Positions 26,367 through 35,467 of a stretch of DNA of 40,502 nucleotides are shown piece by piece (the stretch's first letter is position 1; each line of letters opens with the position of its first letter). Where the stretch lies: the NCBI RefSeq assembly GCF_003205235.1, contig NZ_QJSM01000003.1:1-40502 (forward strand). Direction: 5' to 3'. The stretch comes from Thermoplasma sp. Kam2015 (GTDB lineage Archaea; Thermoplasmatota; Thermoplasmata; Thermoplasmatales; Thermoplasmataceae). The notes under the pieces were generated by a model. It saw nothing but the letters and a program-made list of their open reading frames with translations. It searched no databases and was not told where the DNA came from. Both the position numbers and the translations under genes were made by a program.

Positions 26367-27283
26367 TATACGAGCTCACCGAAAAGGATATGGAGAGACT
26401 GCTTCAGAAGATAGGGGAAGAGTACGATGTATTTGGATCAAAGGAAGAACTTGGTGAGGTCGTATTCTCTAAGATATCATCATTCAGCGAGGTATCGGAG
26501 AAAAAGAGCAGCTATTCGCCGAAGGATTTTCTGATAAAGAGATCGGAGAATATACTTGAGATTCCGAGGGTGGAAAAGAAGGCTGTGTTCGGTGTGAAGA
26601 GCTGCGATCTGCGCGGATTTTACCTGATGGATCTGCAGATACTGAACAAGGATCCTTTTTATACTGTCAGGAGACAGAATACGCTGTTCATCAACTTTGT
26701 ATGCACAGAGAAGTGCCCTGGCGGCTTCTGCACCTCATTCGGTGGGCCTGTGCTTGATGACTATGATATACAGGTACTCCACATAGGCCAATCATACTTT
26801 GTTGAGGCGGATCCACGATATGAAGGATATCTTGCAGGCTTCAGGCCAGCTCTGGATCAGGACGTCTTCGTAAAGCACTCCGAAGAATTCAACAGGAAGT
26901 ACGGAAAGATCGAACTGAACGGCATTGAGAAGAGGATGAAGTGGTCTTCAAAGCTCTGGACGGAGTTTGCGAATTACTGCATATCCTGTGGCGCATGCAA
27001 CTACTCATGCCCCACTTGCTACTGCATCGATGTCTATGACGATGAAACCGGCAGGAAGAAGGAGTGGGATTCGTGCATACTGGAAGGATTCACGAGGACC
27101 GCCGCAGGAAATGTTAGGCCGGATCTATCAGATCGGCTCAGGCAGAGGTTTTATCACAAGTTCAAATATTACAAACTTTCCAAGGGCGAGTATCTTTGCA
27201 CCGGCTGCAACAGATGCGTTGATGACTGTCCTGTGGACATAGATATAAAGGAGGTGATAACGCATGATTACGATAAAGAATGA
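26363..27283 (+). CDS. Iron-sulfur electron-transfer subunit, sulfhydrogenase beta (HydB/AsrA) type
   Basis: The 306 residues match the beta subunits of archaeal sulfhydrogenase and anaerobic sulfite reductase A. The family box FGVKSCDLRGFYLMD is near 76-90. The ferredoxin-like cluster motifs are C206, C209, C212 and C216 (CISCGACNYSC), with further cysteines after them, and C279, C282, C285 and C289 (CTGCNRCVDDC). It should carry electrons between the molybdopterin subunit and the flavoprotein encoded next. It overlaps fdhA by four bases and the next gene by 20 bases. The pairing of this subunit with an Fdh catalytic subunit rather than a hydrogenase is unusual. Confidence 0.88.
   Translation: MIYELTEKDMERLLQKIGEEYDVFGSKEELGEVVFSKISSFSEVSEKKSSYSPKDFLIKRSENILEIPRVEKKAVFGVKSCDLRGFYLMDLQILNKDPFYTVRRQNTLFINFVCTEKCPGGFCTSFGGPVLDDYDIQVLHIGQSYFVEADPRYEGYLAGFRPALDQDVFVKHSEEFNRKYGKIELNGIEKRMKWSSKLWTEFANYCISCGACNYSCPTCYCIDVYDDETGRKKEWDSCILEGFTRTAAGNVRPDLSDRLRQRFYHKFKYYKLSKGEYLCTGCNRCVDDCPVDIDIKEVITHDYDKE
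27250..27258 (+). promoter_or_regulatory. Strong Shine-Dalgarno site for the third gene of the Fdh operon
   Basis: GGAGGTGAT matches the full anti-Shine-Dalgarno sequence and ends five bases before the ATG at 27264, inside the coding part of the preceding gene. It fixes the start of the flavoprotein despite the 20-base overlap. Confidence 0.8.
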
Positions 27284-28055
27284 ATATCTGCCGGAAAAGA
27301 TGAAACCGATAAGGTTCAGAATGGAGACGGATGACACATACACAATAGTGTTCTCGAAGAGAACCATGTCCCATGCTGGGCAGTTCTACATGCTGTCTGT
27401 TGATGGCGTCGGCGAATCACCCATATCAGTTGCATCAGGCTTCGGAAATCCCCTCACATTCTCAATCAAAGCGGTAGGATCCGTAACGAAATATATAATG
27501 GATCATCGAGACTCTGCGATAGGCCTTAGAGGCCCATATGGAAATGCGTGGCCCTGGAAGGGCGCTGATCATATCGTTGCCATTGCAGGTGGCATAGGAA
27601 TTCCACCCATAAAGGCGCTGATTGAAGATATGGAATCCGAGGGTAACCTGGGCGATCTCACGGTTCTCTATGGAGCCAGATCTCCTAAGGATATAGTCTA
27701 CAAGAATGAAATAGAGGCATGGAAAAAGGAACTTGACTTTAGAATAACCGTTGATAACGGAGATCCATCATGGAAGGGCAATGTTGGAGTGGTTACTACG
27801 CTCATACCTGGAGTAGAGCGGTACAAAAATGGATCGGCATTTGTGATAGGTCCGCCAATAATGATGAAGTTCTCTGTCCAGGAGCTGATCAAGCATGGGT
27901 TCAGTCCTGAAAACATCTACCTATCCCTTGAACGCCGGATGGAATGCGGAATTGGAGTTTGCGGGCACTGCAATATAGGGCAGTGGTATGTGTGCGAATC
28001 AGGGCCTATATTCAGGTATTCAGATGTTATGAACGAACCGGAGGTTTTTCTTTGA
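27264..28055 (+). CDS. FAD/NAD(P)-binding subunit, sulfhydrogenase gamma (HydG/AsrB) type
   Basis: This ferredoxin-NADP reductase-like subunit of 263 residues passes electrons to or from NAD(P). The FAD region shows MSHAGQFYMLSVDG and SPISVASG. The link RGPYGNAWPW leads to the nucleotide-binding VAIAGGIGIPPIKALI. The C-terminus carries a [2Fe-2S] motif C-x4-C-x2-C-x7-C at C228, C233, C236 and C244 (CGIGVCGHCNIGQWYVC). The start is fixed by the Shine-Dalgarno site. With the two upstream genes it would form a soluble formate:NAD(P) oxidoreductase; neither a membrane anchor nor a hydrogenase gene is present. Confidence 0.9.
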   Translation: MITIKNEYLPEKMKPIRFRMETDDTYTIVFSKRTMSHAGQFYMLSVDGVGESPISVASGFGNPLTFSIKAVGSVTKYIMDHRDSAIGLRGPYGNAWPWKGADHIVAIAGGIGIPPIKALIEDMESEGNLGDLTVLYGARSPKDIVYKNEIEAWKKELDFRITVDNGDPSWKGNVGVVTTLIPGVERYKNGSAFVIGPPIMMKFSVQELIKHGFSPENIYLSLERRMECGIGVCGHCNIGQWYVCESGPIFRYSDVMNEPEVFL

Positions 28056-28066
28056 ATATCCATGAA

Positions 28067-28087
28067 TTTTCCTGCCGTTAAGGAAAA
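28067..28087 (+). terminator. Possible hairpin terminator of the Fdh operon
   Basis: TTTTCCT at 28067-28073 pairs with AGGAAAA at 28081-28087 over a seven-base loop, 12 bases after the last stop codon. There is no long T-run behind it, so it could also be an RNA-stabilising hairpin. Confidence 0.35.
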
Positions 28088-28212
28088 ATGCCTATATGTT
28101 AAGCCCATTGCGTGATAAAAATGGAAAATATGAGAATATATATCTATATATTATATTTAGATGACCCTTAACTATATCTTAGGAATATCTCAGTTGATCT
28201 GAGGAAACAGAG

Positions 28213-29643
28213 ATGGCACAAGGGCTATTGCAGCAGCTTGATAATTCAAATGTTGGTAAATTTCATCTAAAGGCTTGGATCATCTCTGGAATGGGATTTT
28301 TCACCGATGCCTATGATCTTTTCATCATAGGTACTGTTGTTACTCTTCTTCCGCTTGCAGGCTGGAATCATCTGACGACAGCCTACGTGTCCCTCATATC
28401 TTCGGTTTCACTTCTGGCTTCGGTCATCGGTGCTTTTACCTTCGGCAGGCTTCTGGACGCGCTGGGGCGTAGCAGGGTCTACGGTTTTGAACTCATGCTG
28501 CTCATCATCGGCGCCATAGGCAGCGCGTTTCTCGTTCCGGTGAATGGCGTCATTTATCTCCTGATCTGGAGGTTTATACTGGGTCTTGGAATTGGCGGTG
28601 ATTATGCCGGCAGTTCAACCATAATGGCTGAGTTTTCAAATGCAAAGAACAGGGGGCAGCTTATAGGTATGGTCTTTTCCATGCAGGGCTTTGGTCTTGT
28701 TTTTGGGCCGATAATGGCGCTGTTGATGATAAGATACATACCGGATATGGATCTTGTCTGGAGGCTGCTGCTCATGATCGGAGCAATACCTGCAGCCATA
28801 GTGCTCTATGGACGAAGAACCATTGGTGAAACCCCGAGGTACTCAATAAATGTTTCTGGCGACGTATCCTCTGCAAAGAAGGTCATTGAGAGGATATCTG
28901 GAAATTCAAGAATAACCACCGCACCGGATGAGGTCATCACAGAGAAGATAAGCTGGAAAGAAATGTTTACGGAGCGTCAGTTCCTGATGACGCTGATAGG
29001 AACCGCAGGAGCGTGGTTTGCTCTTGACTGGGCTTTTTATGGGAACTCAATAATGAGCCACCAGATGCTCTCTGCCATCGTGCCAGCATACATCGGTGGA
29101 GTTGCAAAGGTGCAGATCACAACTTTATATTCGCTTATAATCTTCGCCGTTTCAGCGCTTCCTGGGTACTGGGTCGCTACATTCACCGTGGACAGAATAG
29201 GCAGAAAGCCACTGCAGATACTGGGATTCTCAATGATGGCCATATCATATCTCGTTCTGGGATTGCTCAAATTCATATACGCCGATTCTTACATAGTCTG
29301 GTTCATGATAATATATGGGCTCAGCTACTTTTTCACGGAATTTGGTCCTAACGTTACCACGTTCATCTACAGCCCTGAGATGTTCCCGACTGCATTGAGA
29401 GGCATGGGATCAGGGCTTTCGTCTGCAGGTGGAAAGCTGGGTGCATTCATAGGCACTGCCCTCAACGTTGTGATCTTCGCAGCGTTCGGTGAGAATAATC
29501 TGTTTCTGATCCTTGCGGGCATATCACTACTTGGAGCATTGTTGACCCTATTTTTCCTGCCAGAAACATCTGGAAGGACTCTTGAGGACATATCCGGAGA
29601 GAGGGATTTTAAGAGATCCGTCGGAAGCGGATCAAGAAAATGA
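28213..29643 (+). CDS. Major facilitator superfamily transporter, phosphate:H+ symporter-like
   Basis: This is a twelve-helix membrane transporter of 476 residues. The N-terminal GMGFFTDAYDLFIIG and the loop GRLLDALGRSR after helix 2 recall the PHO84-type phosphate symporters, though related archaeal MFS proteins carry organic acids or sugars. A second GR motif (DRIGRKPLQ) is in the central half, and TFIYSPEMFPTALRGMGSG follows. The long central cytoplasmic loop is also typical. GAGG near 28199 gives a Shine-Dalgarno site for the ATG at 28213, after AT-rich promoter sequence at 28141-28180. It follows the Fdh operon, so formate or another small anion is a possible substrate, but motifs do not show this. 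Confidence 0.82.
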   Translation: MAQGLLQQLDNSNVGKFHLKAWIISGMGFFTDAYDLFIIGTVVTLLPLAGWNHLTTAYVSLISSVSLLASVIGAFTFGRLLDALGRSRVYGFELMLLIIGAIGSAFLVPVNGVIYLLIWRFILGLGIGGDYAGSSTIMAEFSNAKNRGQLIGMVFSMQGFGLVFGPIMALLMIRYIPDMDLVWRLLLMIGAIPAAIVLYGRRTIGETPRYSINVSGDVSSAKKVIERISGNSRITTAPDEVITEKISWKEMFTERQFLMTLIGTAGAWFALDWAFYGNSIMSHQMLSAIVPAYIGGVAKVQITTLYSLIIFAVSALPGYWVATFTVDRIGRKPLQILGFSMMAISYLVLGLLKFIYADSYIVWFMIIYGLSYFFTEFGPNVTTFIYSPEMFPTALRGMGSGLSSAGGKLGAFIGTALNVVIFAAFGENNLFLILAGISLLGALLTLFFLPETSGRTLEDISGERDFKRSVGSGSRK

Positions 29644-29770
29644 TATTCAGTCATATCCATTTTCAGGTTTTTATCTCTCATTCATCCGTTTTCCTTCAAA
29701 ATTGTTGGAAAGAATTTCAGCATTCCAAGAGAACGAAGATATCCGCATGACGAAAACATTATTAATCAAG

Positions 29771-29779
29771 TTTAAATAT
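29771..29779 (+). promoter_or_regulatory. TATA box of rps19e
   Basis: TTTAAATAT is centred about 25 bases before the ATG at 29800. Confidence 0.55.
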
Positions 29780-29799
29780 GCCCCACATCCTGTGGTAAT

Positions 29800-30252
29800 A
29801 TGGTTAGTGTCAAATACGTTCCAAGCGATCTGTTGATCAATTACGTCTCTGAGAAGTTAAAGAACGAAAAGAAGATAGCAGAGCCAGACTGGTCCAAATA
29901 TGTCAAGACCGGTATAAGCCGTGAAAAATCACCGGTTAACAGGGACTGGATCTATGTACGCGCTGCCGCAATGCTGAGAAAACTTTACATAAATGGAAAT
30001 CTAGGTATATCCAGAATGAGCAGCGAATACGGTGGCAAGGTAGACAGAGGATCGAAGAGATATCATGCATCTCAGGGAAGCAGATCCATAGTGAGATATC
30101 TGTTCCATGAACTGGAGAAGGCCGGGTATGTGCAGAAGACTCCGAAGGGCAGATCACTATCTCCTGAAGGCATGTCCCTGCTGGATAACGCAAGCAAGGA
30201 CATAATAAAGCAGCTTGCAGAGAAAGATCCAGCGTTTCAGAAGTTCATCTGA
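29800..30252 (+). CDS. rps19e: Ribosomal protein eS19
   Basis: This small-subunit protein is shared by archaea and eukaryotes. The 150 residues show the family blocks VKYVPSDLLINYVSEKL, DWIYVRAAAMLRKLYINGN, GKVDRGSKRYHASQGSRSI and YLFHELEKAGYVQKTPKGR. The start is set by homology and the TATA spacing. A 144-base gap containing a hairpin separates it from the PDCD5 gene, so the two may be separate transcripts. Confidence 0.97.
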   Translation: MVSVKYVPSDLLINYVSEKLKNEKKIAEPDWSKYVKTGISREKSPVNRDWIYVRAAAMLRKLYINGNLGISRMSSEYGGKVDRGSKRYHASQGSRSIVRYLFHELEKAGYVQKTPKGRSLSPEGMSLLDNASKDIIKQLAEKDPAFQKFI

Positions 30253-30351
30253 AGCAGATGATTGGATCTGGCGTATTGAGTGCGCCAATGCCTGTGCAAA
30301 ACACTTATAAGTTAAATGGAGATAGGTAACATAGTGGATATGATTGCTTGG

Positions 30352-30378
30352 CGGATATATCTTCAGGTGGTATATCCG
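30352..30378 (+). repeat. Inverted repeat in front of the PDCD5 gene
   Basis: CGGATATA at 30352-30359 and TATATCCG at 30371-30378 are perfect inverted copies around an 11-base loop. The right arm overlaps GGTATATCC, the TATA-like box about 25 bases before the ATG at 30397. It could be an operator that blocks TBP, or an RNA hairpin of the read-through transcript from rps19e. Confidence 0.5.
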
Positions 30379-30396
30379 TGATCTTGCTGATGAAAC

Positions 30397-30771
30397 ATGG
30401 CATCTCATCCGAAAGTGATGGATATGGATGATGACGAGGAACTTGAAAGAATAAGAAGACAGCAATTAGAGAGCATGCAAAGGCAGGCCATGCAGGAACA
30501 GATGCGTGAGGAGCAGGAGAAACAGAGAGAGGCAGAGAAGGCCAGGCGTCAGCAGATACTGAGACAGATACTCGATCCATCTGCAAGGGAGCGTCTTAAC
30601 AACGTGAGGCTTGTTAGACCCGATCTGGCCGATAATGTCGAAAATCAGCTCATACAGCTTGCCAGCATGGGAAGGATCAACCGCATGCTGACAGAAAGGG
30701 ATATAATTGATATATTAAGTAAGCTTACCGAAAATAAGAGAGAACCAAGGATAGAGAGGAGAAGCAAATGA
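30397..30771 (+). CDS. PDCD5-family DNA-binding protein
   Basis: This is the archaeal homologue of human PDCD5/TFAR19, a small helical protein. The 124 residues have a charged N-terminal coil ([20 protein letters not shown]) rich in E, R and Q, then the conserved core [20 protein letters not shown] and the C-terminal [19 protein letters not shown]. The ATG at 30397 suits the TATA-like box; the acidic DMDDDEEL start near 30424 is the alternative. The last codon overlaps the rpl39e ATG (ATGA), placing it at the head of the ribosomal operon. Its cellular role in archaea is unclear. Confidence 0.93.
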   Translation: MASHPKVMDMDDDEELERIRRQQLESMQRQAMQEQMREEQEKQREAEKARRQQILRQILDPSARERLNNVRLVRPDLADNVENQLIQLASMGRINRMLTERDIIDILSKLTENKREPRIERRSK

Positions 30772-30923
30772 GCCGGAACAAGGAACTTGGAAGAAAGATA
30801 CGATTGATGAAGAAGGTAAAGCAGAACAGAAGAGTTCCTGGCTGGGTCATGATGAAGACCGCCAGGAAAGTAACGCAGAATCCGCTGCGAAGAAACTGGA
30901 GACGCGGCAGTCTAAAGATATGA
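30768..30923 (+). CDS. rpl39e: Ribosomal protein eL39
   Basis: This 51-residue basic protein of the large subunit is too short to stand out as a frame. It starts [20 protein letters not shown] and contains [16 protein letters not shown] and [14 protein letters not shown], the usual eL39 pattern that lines the exit tunnel. It overlaps the PDCD5 stop by four bases and is followed after 10 bases by rpl31e. Confidence 0.96.
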   Translation: MSRNKELGRKIRLMKKVKQNRRVPGWVMMKTARKVTQNPLRRNWRRGSLKI

Positions 30924-30933
30924 GGTGAATGAA

Positions 30934-31203
30934 ATGGCGGATGAAACGGTCACTCAGGAGGTCATAATAAACGTCCCACTTAGGGATGCAAAAGCCTCTT
31001 CAAGGAAGAGGAGAGCGGATACTGCTGTATCTGTACTCAGAAATTTTATCTCCAGAAAGATGAAGATCGATGAGTCGAAGATATGGATCGACCCGAAAGT
31101 AAGTGAAAAGATATGGGAAAGAGGAAGGGAACATATCCCATCAAAGTTATCGGTGAAGGTAATAAAATTAGAAGAGGGAACCACCGAAATCATAATGCCT
31201 TGA
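30934..31203 (+). CDS. rpl31e: Ribosomal protein eL31
   Basis: This large-subunit protein of 89 residues reads [20 protein letters not shown], then [40 protein letters not shown] and a short C-terminal strand, all family hallmarks. The frame opens at a GTG (30925), but GAGGTGA at 30922-30928 positions the ribosome on the ATG at 30934, so I choose that start. It is part of the PDCD5-eL39-eL31-aIF6 operon. Confidence 0.96.
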   Translation: MADETVTQEVIINVPLRDAKASSRKRRADTAVSVLRNFISRKMKIDESKIWIDPKVSEKIWERGREHIPSKLSVKVIKLEEGTTEIIMP

Positions 31204-31249
31204 TTCCGGTTCAATCATTTTTTGTATTCACAGTCTGCGGTGATGTGTT

Positions 31250-31900
31250 GTGATAAGGAAGACGTCAGTGCTTAGAAGTAACTTTATCGGTATATATGCC
31301 AAGGCTTGGGATGACGTTGCCTTCATCACAATGATGGCCGATGATAAGACTGTGGCCGATTTTCAGGAAGTCCTGCAGGTCGACGTCAGGAAAATAAGCA
31401 TAGATAACTCCAGCCTGATAGGAACGATGATGGTGATGAACTCAAACGGCCTCATCGTACCCTATGGCTCAGAGATAGCTGGCCTTGGAGATCTCGACGG
31501 CAGGAACGTGTTACAGTTGAAGGACAAGATAAACGCCATTGGAAACGACATTATAGCCAACGATCACGGCGCAATAATCCATAAAAATTTCAGCAACAGA
31601 TCCAGGAAGGAGATAGAAGACACGCTTGGCGTGGAAACAATACGGACGACAATAGGAAATATCCTGACCGTTGGTTCAGCCGGTATACTCACCTCCAAGG
31701 GTATGCTCGTCAATCCGGAAACCGATGAGGACGAACTTGAGTTTCTCAAGGATTTCTTCAAAGTGTCCGTAAAATCAGGAACGGCAAATTTCGGAAGCAT
31801 CTATGTGGGCGCCTCGATAGTGGCAAATTCGAAGGGGGTGCTTGTGGGAAAAGATACAACGCCGATAGAAATGGATAGGATTGACGACGTACTTTCATGA
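31250..31900 (+). CDS. eif6: Translation initiation factor aIF6
   Basis: aIF6 binds the large subunit and prevents early joining with the small one. The 216 residues have the repeated alpha/beta blocks that give the five-fold pseudo-symmetric fold; signatures are [44 protein letters not shown] and [15 protein letters not shown]. The start is a GTG at 31250, supported by GGTGAT at 31239-31244 with normal spacing. It is the last gene of the ribosomal operon. The eL20/LX gene that often follows in other archaea is not seen here. Confidence 0.96.
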   Translation: MIRKTSVLRSNFIGIYAKAWDDVAFITMMADDKTVADFQEVLQVDVRKISIDNSSLIGTMMVMNSNGLIVPYGSEIAGLGDLDGRNVLQLKDKINAIGNDIIANDHGAIIHKNFSNRSRKEIEDTLGVETIRTTIGNILTVGSAGILTSKGMLVNPETDEDELEFLKDFFKVSVKSGTANFGSIYVGASIVANSKGVLVGKDTTPIEMDRIDDVLS

Positions 31901-32035
31901 ACGTATGCTAAATCCATCCGGATCCTTAGGCAATCGCTGAATGGCAATAGGCTTAGAATTGAGGTAATGACATCTGGCGATGGAATATTTGAAATAACAT
32001 ATCGTCCTCAAGATTACGCTGTTCCTTGCCAGGAT

Positions 32036-32551
32036 CTATCTTCTGAACCCTCTGACCTGAGATATCTTTATTATGGGTTTGAGTTCTATGCCGTTTTCCC
32101 TGAGAAGTTCGGATCCGCCTTCCTCCCTGTCAACGACGCAGAAAGCGCGCTTAACAATCGCGCCATTTTCACGCAGTGTCTGCACAGCCTTCAGCACAGA
32201 ATTTCCTGTGGTGACAACGTCCTCTATGACATCTATCTCCTCCCCCTTTTCAAGCTTTCCAACAAGGAGGCTCATGGTTCCATGCGATCGTTCCTTCCTC
32301 ACGATTATGTAGGGTACAGAAAGCTGCAGGGCCGTTGCGACAACAAGCGGAACGGCACCGAGTTCCATGCCAGCTATCTTCTTTGATCTTATCATGGTAG
32401 AAAATTCAGATGCTATATTTTTCAGCAGAGATGGGTCTGTCGCCGCCTCCTTTATGTCAACATAATATGTGGATCTTTTTCCAGATGTTAATACAAAATC
32501 ACCGAATTTTATCGCGCCAACTCTCAGTAGATCCTCTTCAAGTCCAACCAT
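32036..32551 (-). CDS. pyrE: Orotate phosphoribosyltransferase
   Basis: The enzyme joins orotate to PRPP to make orotidine monophosphate in pyrimidine synthesis. The 171 residues contain LTSGKRSTYYVDIKEA near the N-terminus, the catalytic lysine loop VRKERSHGT and the PRPP-binding motif VIEDVVTTGNSVL. Length is normal for the short archaeal form. It is single and convergent with the aIF6 gene, with a 135-base gap that holds no gene. A fairly long plus-strand frame over it is a shadow. Confidence 0.95.
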   Translation of the reverse strand: MVGLEEDLLRVGAIKFGDFVLTSGKRSTYYVDIKEAATDPSLLKNIASEFSTMIRSKKIAGMELGAVPLVVATALQLSVPYIIVRKERSHGTMSLLVGKLEKGEEIDVIEDVVTTGNSVLKAVQTLRENGAIVKRAFCVVDREEGGSELLRENGIELKPIIKISQVRGFRR

Positions 32552-32716
32552 ATAATATCATAAGGGCTATGGGCTTGTAAGAAAAAAAGGTTTCCATATT
32601 GAATTATGCAGGCCACAGATGATCAACATCATCTCTGGGTGTTATGAGGCCGGAACCTCATTGAGACGATTTCGGAGGTCATGTTAATTAACCAGCATAG
32701 CATATTTCAGCGGACA

Positions 32717-34579
32717 ATGTACGAGAACAGGCAGTATCAGGCAGAGGCCATAGATTTCCTCGGTAAATCACTCCAGGATCATTATGGCGTGGCGTTGGAA
32801 TCGCCAACAGGATCTGGAAAGACCATAATGGCTCTTAGATCTGCTCTGAAATATGCCAGCGAAAGGAAGCTGAAGATCCTGTATCTCGTGCGCACAAATT
32901 CTCAAGAGGAACAGGTCATCAGAGAGCTTCGCGCGATTTCTTCTGCGACAAAGGTCAGGGCTATACCGATGCAGGGTAGAGTTAACATGTGCATACTCTA
33001 CCATATGATCGAGGATCTCCATGAGATAAATGCAGAATCGCTGGCCAAATTCTGCAACATGAAGAAACGCGAGGTCATGGCGGGCAACGAATCTGCCTGC
33101 CCATATTTCAACTTCAAGATAAGATCGGACGAAACTAAGAGATATATATTCGAAGAACTCCCAACCGCAGAGGAGTTCTATGAATACGGAGAAAGAAACA
33201 ACGTTTGCCCGTACGAGAGCATGAAGGCAGCACTGCCTGATGCAGAGATTGTTGTGGCGCCGTATGCTTATTTTCTCAACAGAAACATAGCTGAAAAGTT
33301 TCTCAGCCACTGGGGTGTATCAAGAAACCAGCTCGTGATCATCCTCGACGAGGCGCACAATCTTCCGGATATAGGCCGATCAATAGGATCGTTCAGGATA
33401 TCCATTGAATCGCTCAACAGGGCCGACAAGGAGGCACAGGCCTACGGCGATCCAGAACTTTCACAGAAGATACATGTATCTGATCTCATAGAGATGGTAA
33501 GAAGCGCCCTTCAGAGCATGGTGAGCGAGAGATGCCAGAAGGGGGACGTCAGGATCAGATTCCAGGAATTCATGGAGTACATGATGATAATGAACAAGAA
33601 GGGAGAAAGGGAGATACGTTCTCTCTTCAACTATCTCTATCTTTTCGGAGAGTACGTTGAAAATGAGAAGGAAAAGGTGGGCAAGGTACCGTTCAGTTAC
33701 TGCTCATCCGTTGCCAGCAGGCTGTCTGCGTTTTCGGATCAGGATGAGGAAAGATACGCCGCCATTCTTTCTCCAGAAGAGTCTGGGTATATCCAGGCAG
33801 CTTGCCTCGATCCATCAGGAATCCTGGAGGTTCTGAAGGAATCCAAGACCATACACATGTCCGGTACGCTCGATCCCTTTGATTTTTACTCAGACATAAC
33901 TGGTTTTGAAATCCCATTCAAGAAGATAGGCGAAATATTTCCGCCGGAAAACAGGTACATCGCATACTATGATGGTGTATCGTCCAAGTATGACACTCTG
34001 GATGAAAGAGAACTGGACAAGATGGCAACCATCATAGAAGAGATAGTGACAAAGGTCAGGAGAAACACCATAGTTTATTTTCCTTCATACTCGCTGATGG
34101 ATAAGGTTGAGAACAGGGTCTCATTTGATCATATGAAGGAATACAGGGGCATAGATCAGAAGGATCTCTATGCCATGCTTCGAAAATTCAGAAAGGGAAA
34201 TGGTACCATATTTGCAGTCTCCGGAGGCAGATTATCGGAGGGTATAAACTTCCCCGGAAATGAGCTCGAGATGATAATACTTGCAGGTCTCCCATTCCCC
34301 AGGCCTGACGCATTGAACAGATCACTCTTTGATTACTACGAGAGAAAATACGGCAAGGGCTGGGAATACAGCGTGGTGTACCCAACGGCCATAAAGATAA
34401 GGCAGGAAATAGGGAGGCTCATCAGAAGTGCTGATGACGTGGGTGCGTGTGTCATACTTGATAAAAGATCTGGGCAGTTCAGGAGATTCATACCAGATCT
34501 CAGGAAGACTTCCGATCCGGCTTCAGATATCTACAATTTCTTTTCATCGCTTAAAGCTAGAGAAAAATACAGCGCATGA
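32717..34579 (+). CDS. xpd: XPD/Rad3-family iron-sulfur DNA helicase
   Basis: This superfamily 2 5-prime to 3-prime helicase is related to the TFIIH subunit XPD and is involved in DNA repair. The 620 residues begin [15 protein letters not shown]. Walker A is SPTGSGKT at 29-36, the iron-sulfur domain cysteines are C92, C113, C128 and C164, and the DEAH box is in [10 protein letters not shown]. Later motifs are [35 protein letters not shown] and [10 protein letters not shown]. The length equals what I remember for T. acidophilum XPD. The frame opens at 32681, but homology and a TATA-like GTTAATTAAC at 32682-32691 favour 32717. Confidence 0.96.
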   Translation: MYENRQYQAEAIDFLGKSLQDHYGVALESPTGSGKTIMALRSALKYASERKLKILYLVRTNSQEEQVIRELRAISSATKVRAIPMQGRVNMCILYHMIEDLHEINAESLAKFCNMKKREVMAGNESACPYFNFKIRSDETKRYIFEELPTAEEFYEYGERNNVCPYESMKAALPDAEIVVAPYAYFLNRNIAEKFLSHWGVSRNQLVIILDEAHNLPDIGRSIGSFRISIESLNRADKEAQAYGDPELSQKIHVSDLIEMVRSALQSMVSERCQKGDVRIRFQEFMEYMMIMNKKGEREIRSLFNYLYLFGEYVENEKEKVGKVPFSYCSSVASRLSAFSDQDEERYAAILSPEESGYIQAACLDPSGILEVLKESKTIHMSGTLDPFDFYSDITGFEIPFKKIGEIFPPENRYIAYYDGVSSKYDTLDERELDKMATIIEEIVTKVRRNTIVYFPSYSLMDKVENRVSFDHMKEYRGIDQKDLYAMLRKFRKGNGTIFAVSGGRLSEGINFPGNELEMIILAGLPFPRPDALNRSLFDYYERKYGKGWEYSVVYPTAIKIRQEIGRLIRSADDVGACVILDKRSGQFRRFIPDLRKTSDPASDIYNFFSSLKAREKYSA

Positions 34580-34631
34580 TCCATCCGTGGAAAATGTTTT
34601 AAGCCTGTTTTGATATGTAAATCTGGTTTAT

Positions 34632-35087
34632 ATGGCTATAAACGCTGTGGCTGGCTTCATCAGGGAGTTCTCTCCTAAGGATATTGATCAGGTCTACAGG
34701 ATAGCACAGAACTCCCTGACAGAGTTCTATACCCAGTCCCTGATAATGGATCTTCACAGGGAATGGCCTGAATCATTCATGGTGTATACGATAACGGATA
34801 CGGTTGTTGGTTTCATAGTGGGCTCAAAGTATTCCAGAACCGAAGCCAGAATACTTCTCTTTGCGGTTGATGAGAGGTTCAGGAAAATGGGAGTAGGTTC
34901 CGCGTTGATGGACAGATTCCTTCAGCTGTGCAGAGAGGAGAACATGCTGAGTGTGCGGCTGGAGGTCAGAACGGATAATGATGAGGCCATACGCTTCTAT
35001 AAGAAATATGGATTTGTTATAACGGCATTGCTTCCTGGATATTACAGCGATTCTTCAAATGCATATACCATGTGGCGCATCATATGA
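34632..35087 (+). CDS. rimI: GNAT N-acetyltransferase, Ard1/RimI type
   Basis: This enzyme transfers acetyl from acetyl-CoA, most likely to protein N-termini. The 151 residues show the GNAT order: REFSPKDIDQVYRIAQNSL, FIVGSKYSRTEARILLFAVD, the CoA-binding loop RKMGVGSALMDRFL and the final VRTDNDEAIRFYKKYGFV. Length and motifs match archaeal Ard1/RimI. It begins 52 bases after the xpd stop on the same strand and may share its transcript. Confidence 0.9.
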   Translation: MAINAVAGFIREFSPKDIDQVYRIAQNSLTEFYTQSLIMDLHREWPESFMVYTITDTVVGFIVGSKYSRTEARILLFAVDERFRKMGVGSALMDRFLQLCREENMLSVRLEVRTDNDEAIRFYKKYGFVITALLPGYYSDSSNAYTMWRII

Positions 35088-35406
35088 ATGCATTCAATTT
35101 ATTGAAAAGTTAGAAGTTTGAGGAAGTTTTTAAAATTCAGATGTTCAGATGTGATATGGGTGGATTTTTCCGGTGGAAATGTTTAATATTTAGTTTGCAA
35201 AATTCATAAGAACGGGCTTATGCAGGCCTCATACAAGAGTGTTTGCATCATGATACGGTCTTGTACTGAATCAGATGCACAGGCAAAGGGCTATTCACTG
35301 AAAGGAATTTTAGAAGATTCAGCTGAATGATAGATCACCATGACTTCACATTATGATGTTTTGGCCATCGAAATCAACTGCGATATAATATTTTACAGAA
35401 ACTTGG
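35088..35406. other. Intergenic stretch with no visible gene
   Basis: The AT-rich sequence between the acetyltransferase and SAM synthetase genes has no frame with a family likeness, no tRNA-like fold and no match to the IS fossils. Several T-runs near 35125-35200 could end the xpd-rimI transcript. Confidence 0.4.
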
Positions 35407-35460
35407 CGTAAATCCAAAAATAAAAATTGAAAATAAAAAATTGGCCACCTAGATGTGGTC
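35407..35460 (-). terminator. Hairpin plus T-tract terminator of the SAM synthetase gene
   Basis: On the minus strand, just after the stop codon at 35468, GACCAC at 35455-35460 pairs with GTGGCC at 35443-35448 over a six-base loop (one G-U pair). It is followed by a T-rich tail with TTTTTTATTTT and TTTTTATTTTT. This is the clearest terminator in the window. Confidence 0.65.
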
Positions 35461-35467
35461 ATCCCGC

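Noticed and set aside
31967-32386. Plus-strand frame of 139 codons after aIF6, tested as the eL20/LX ribosomal protein
   Set aside because: Most of it is antisense to pyrE and the rest does not match eL20; taken as a shadow.
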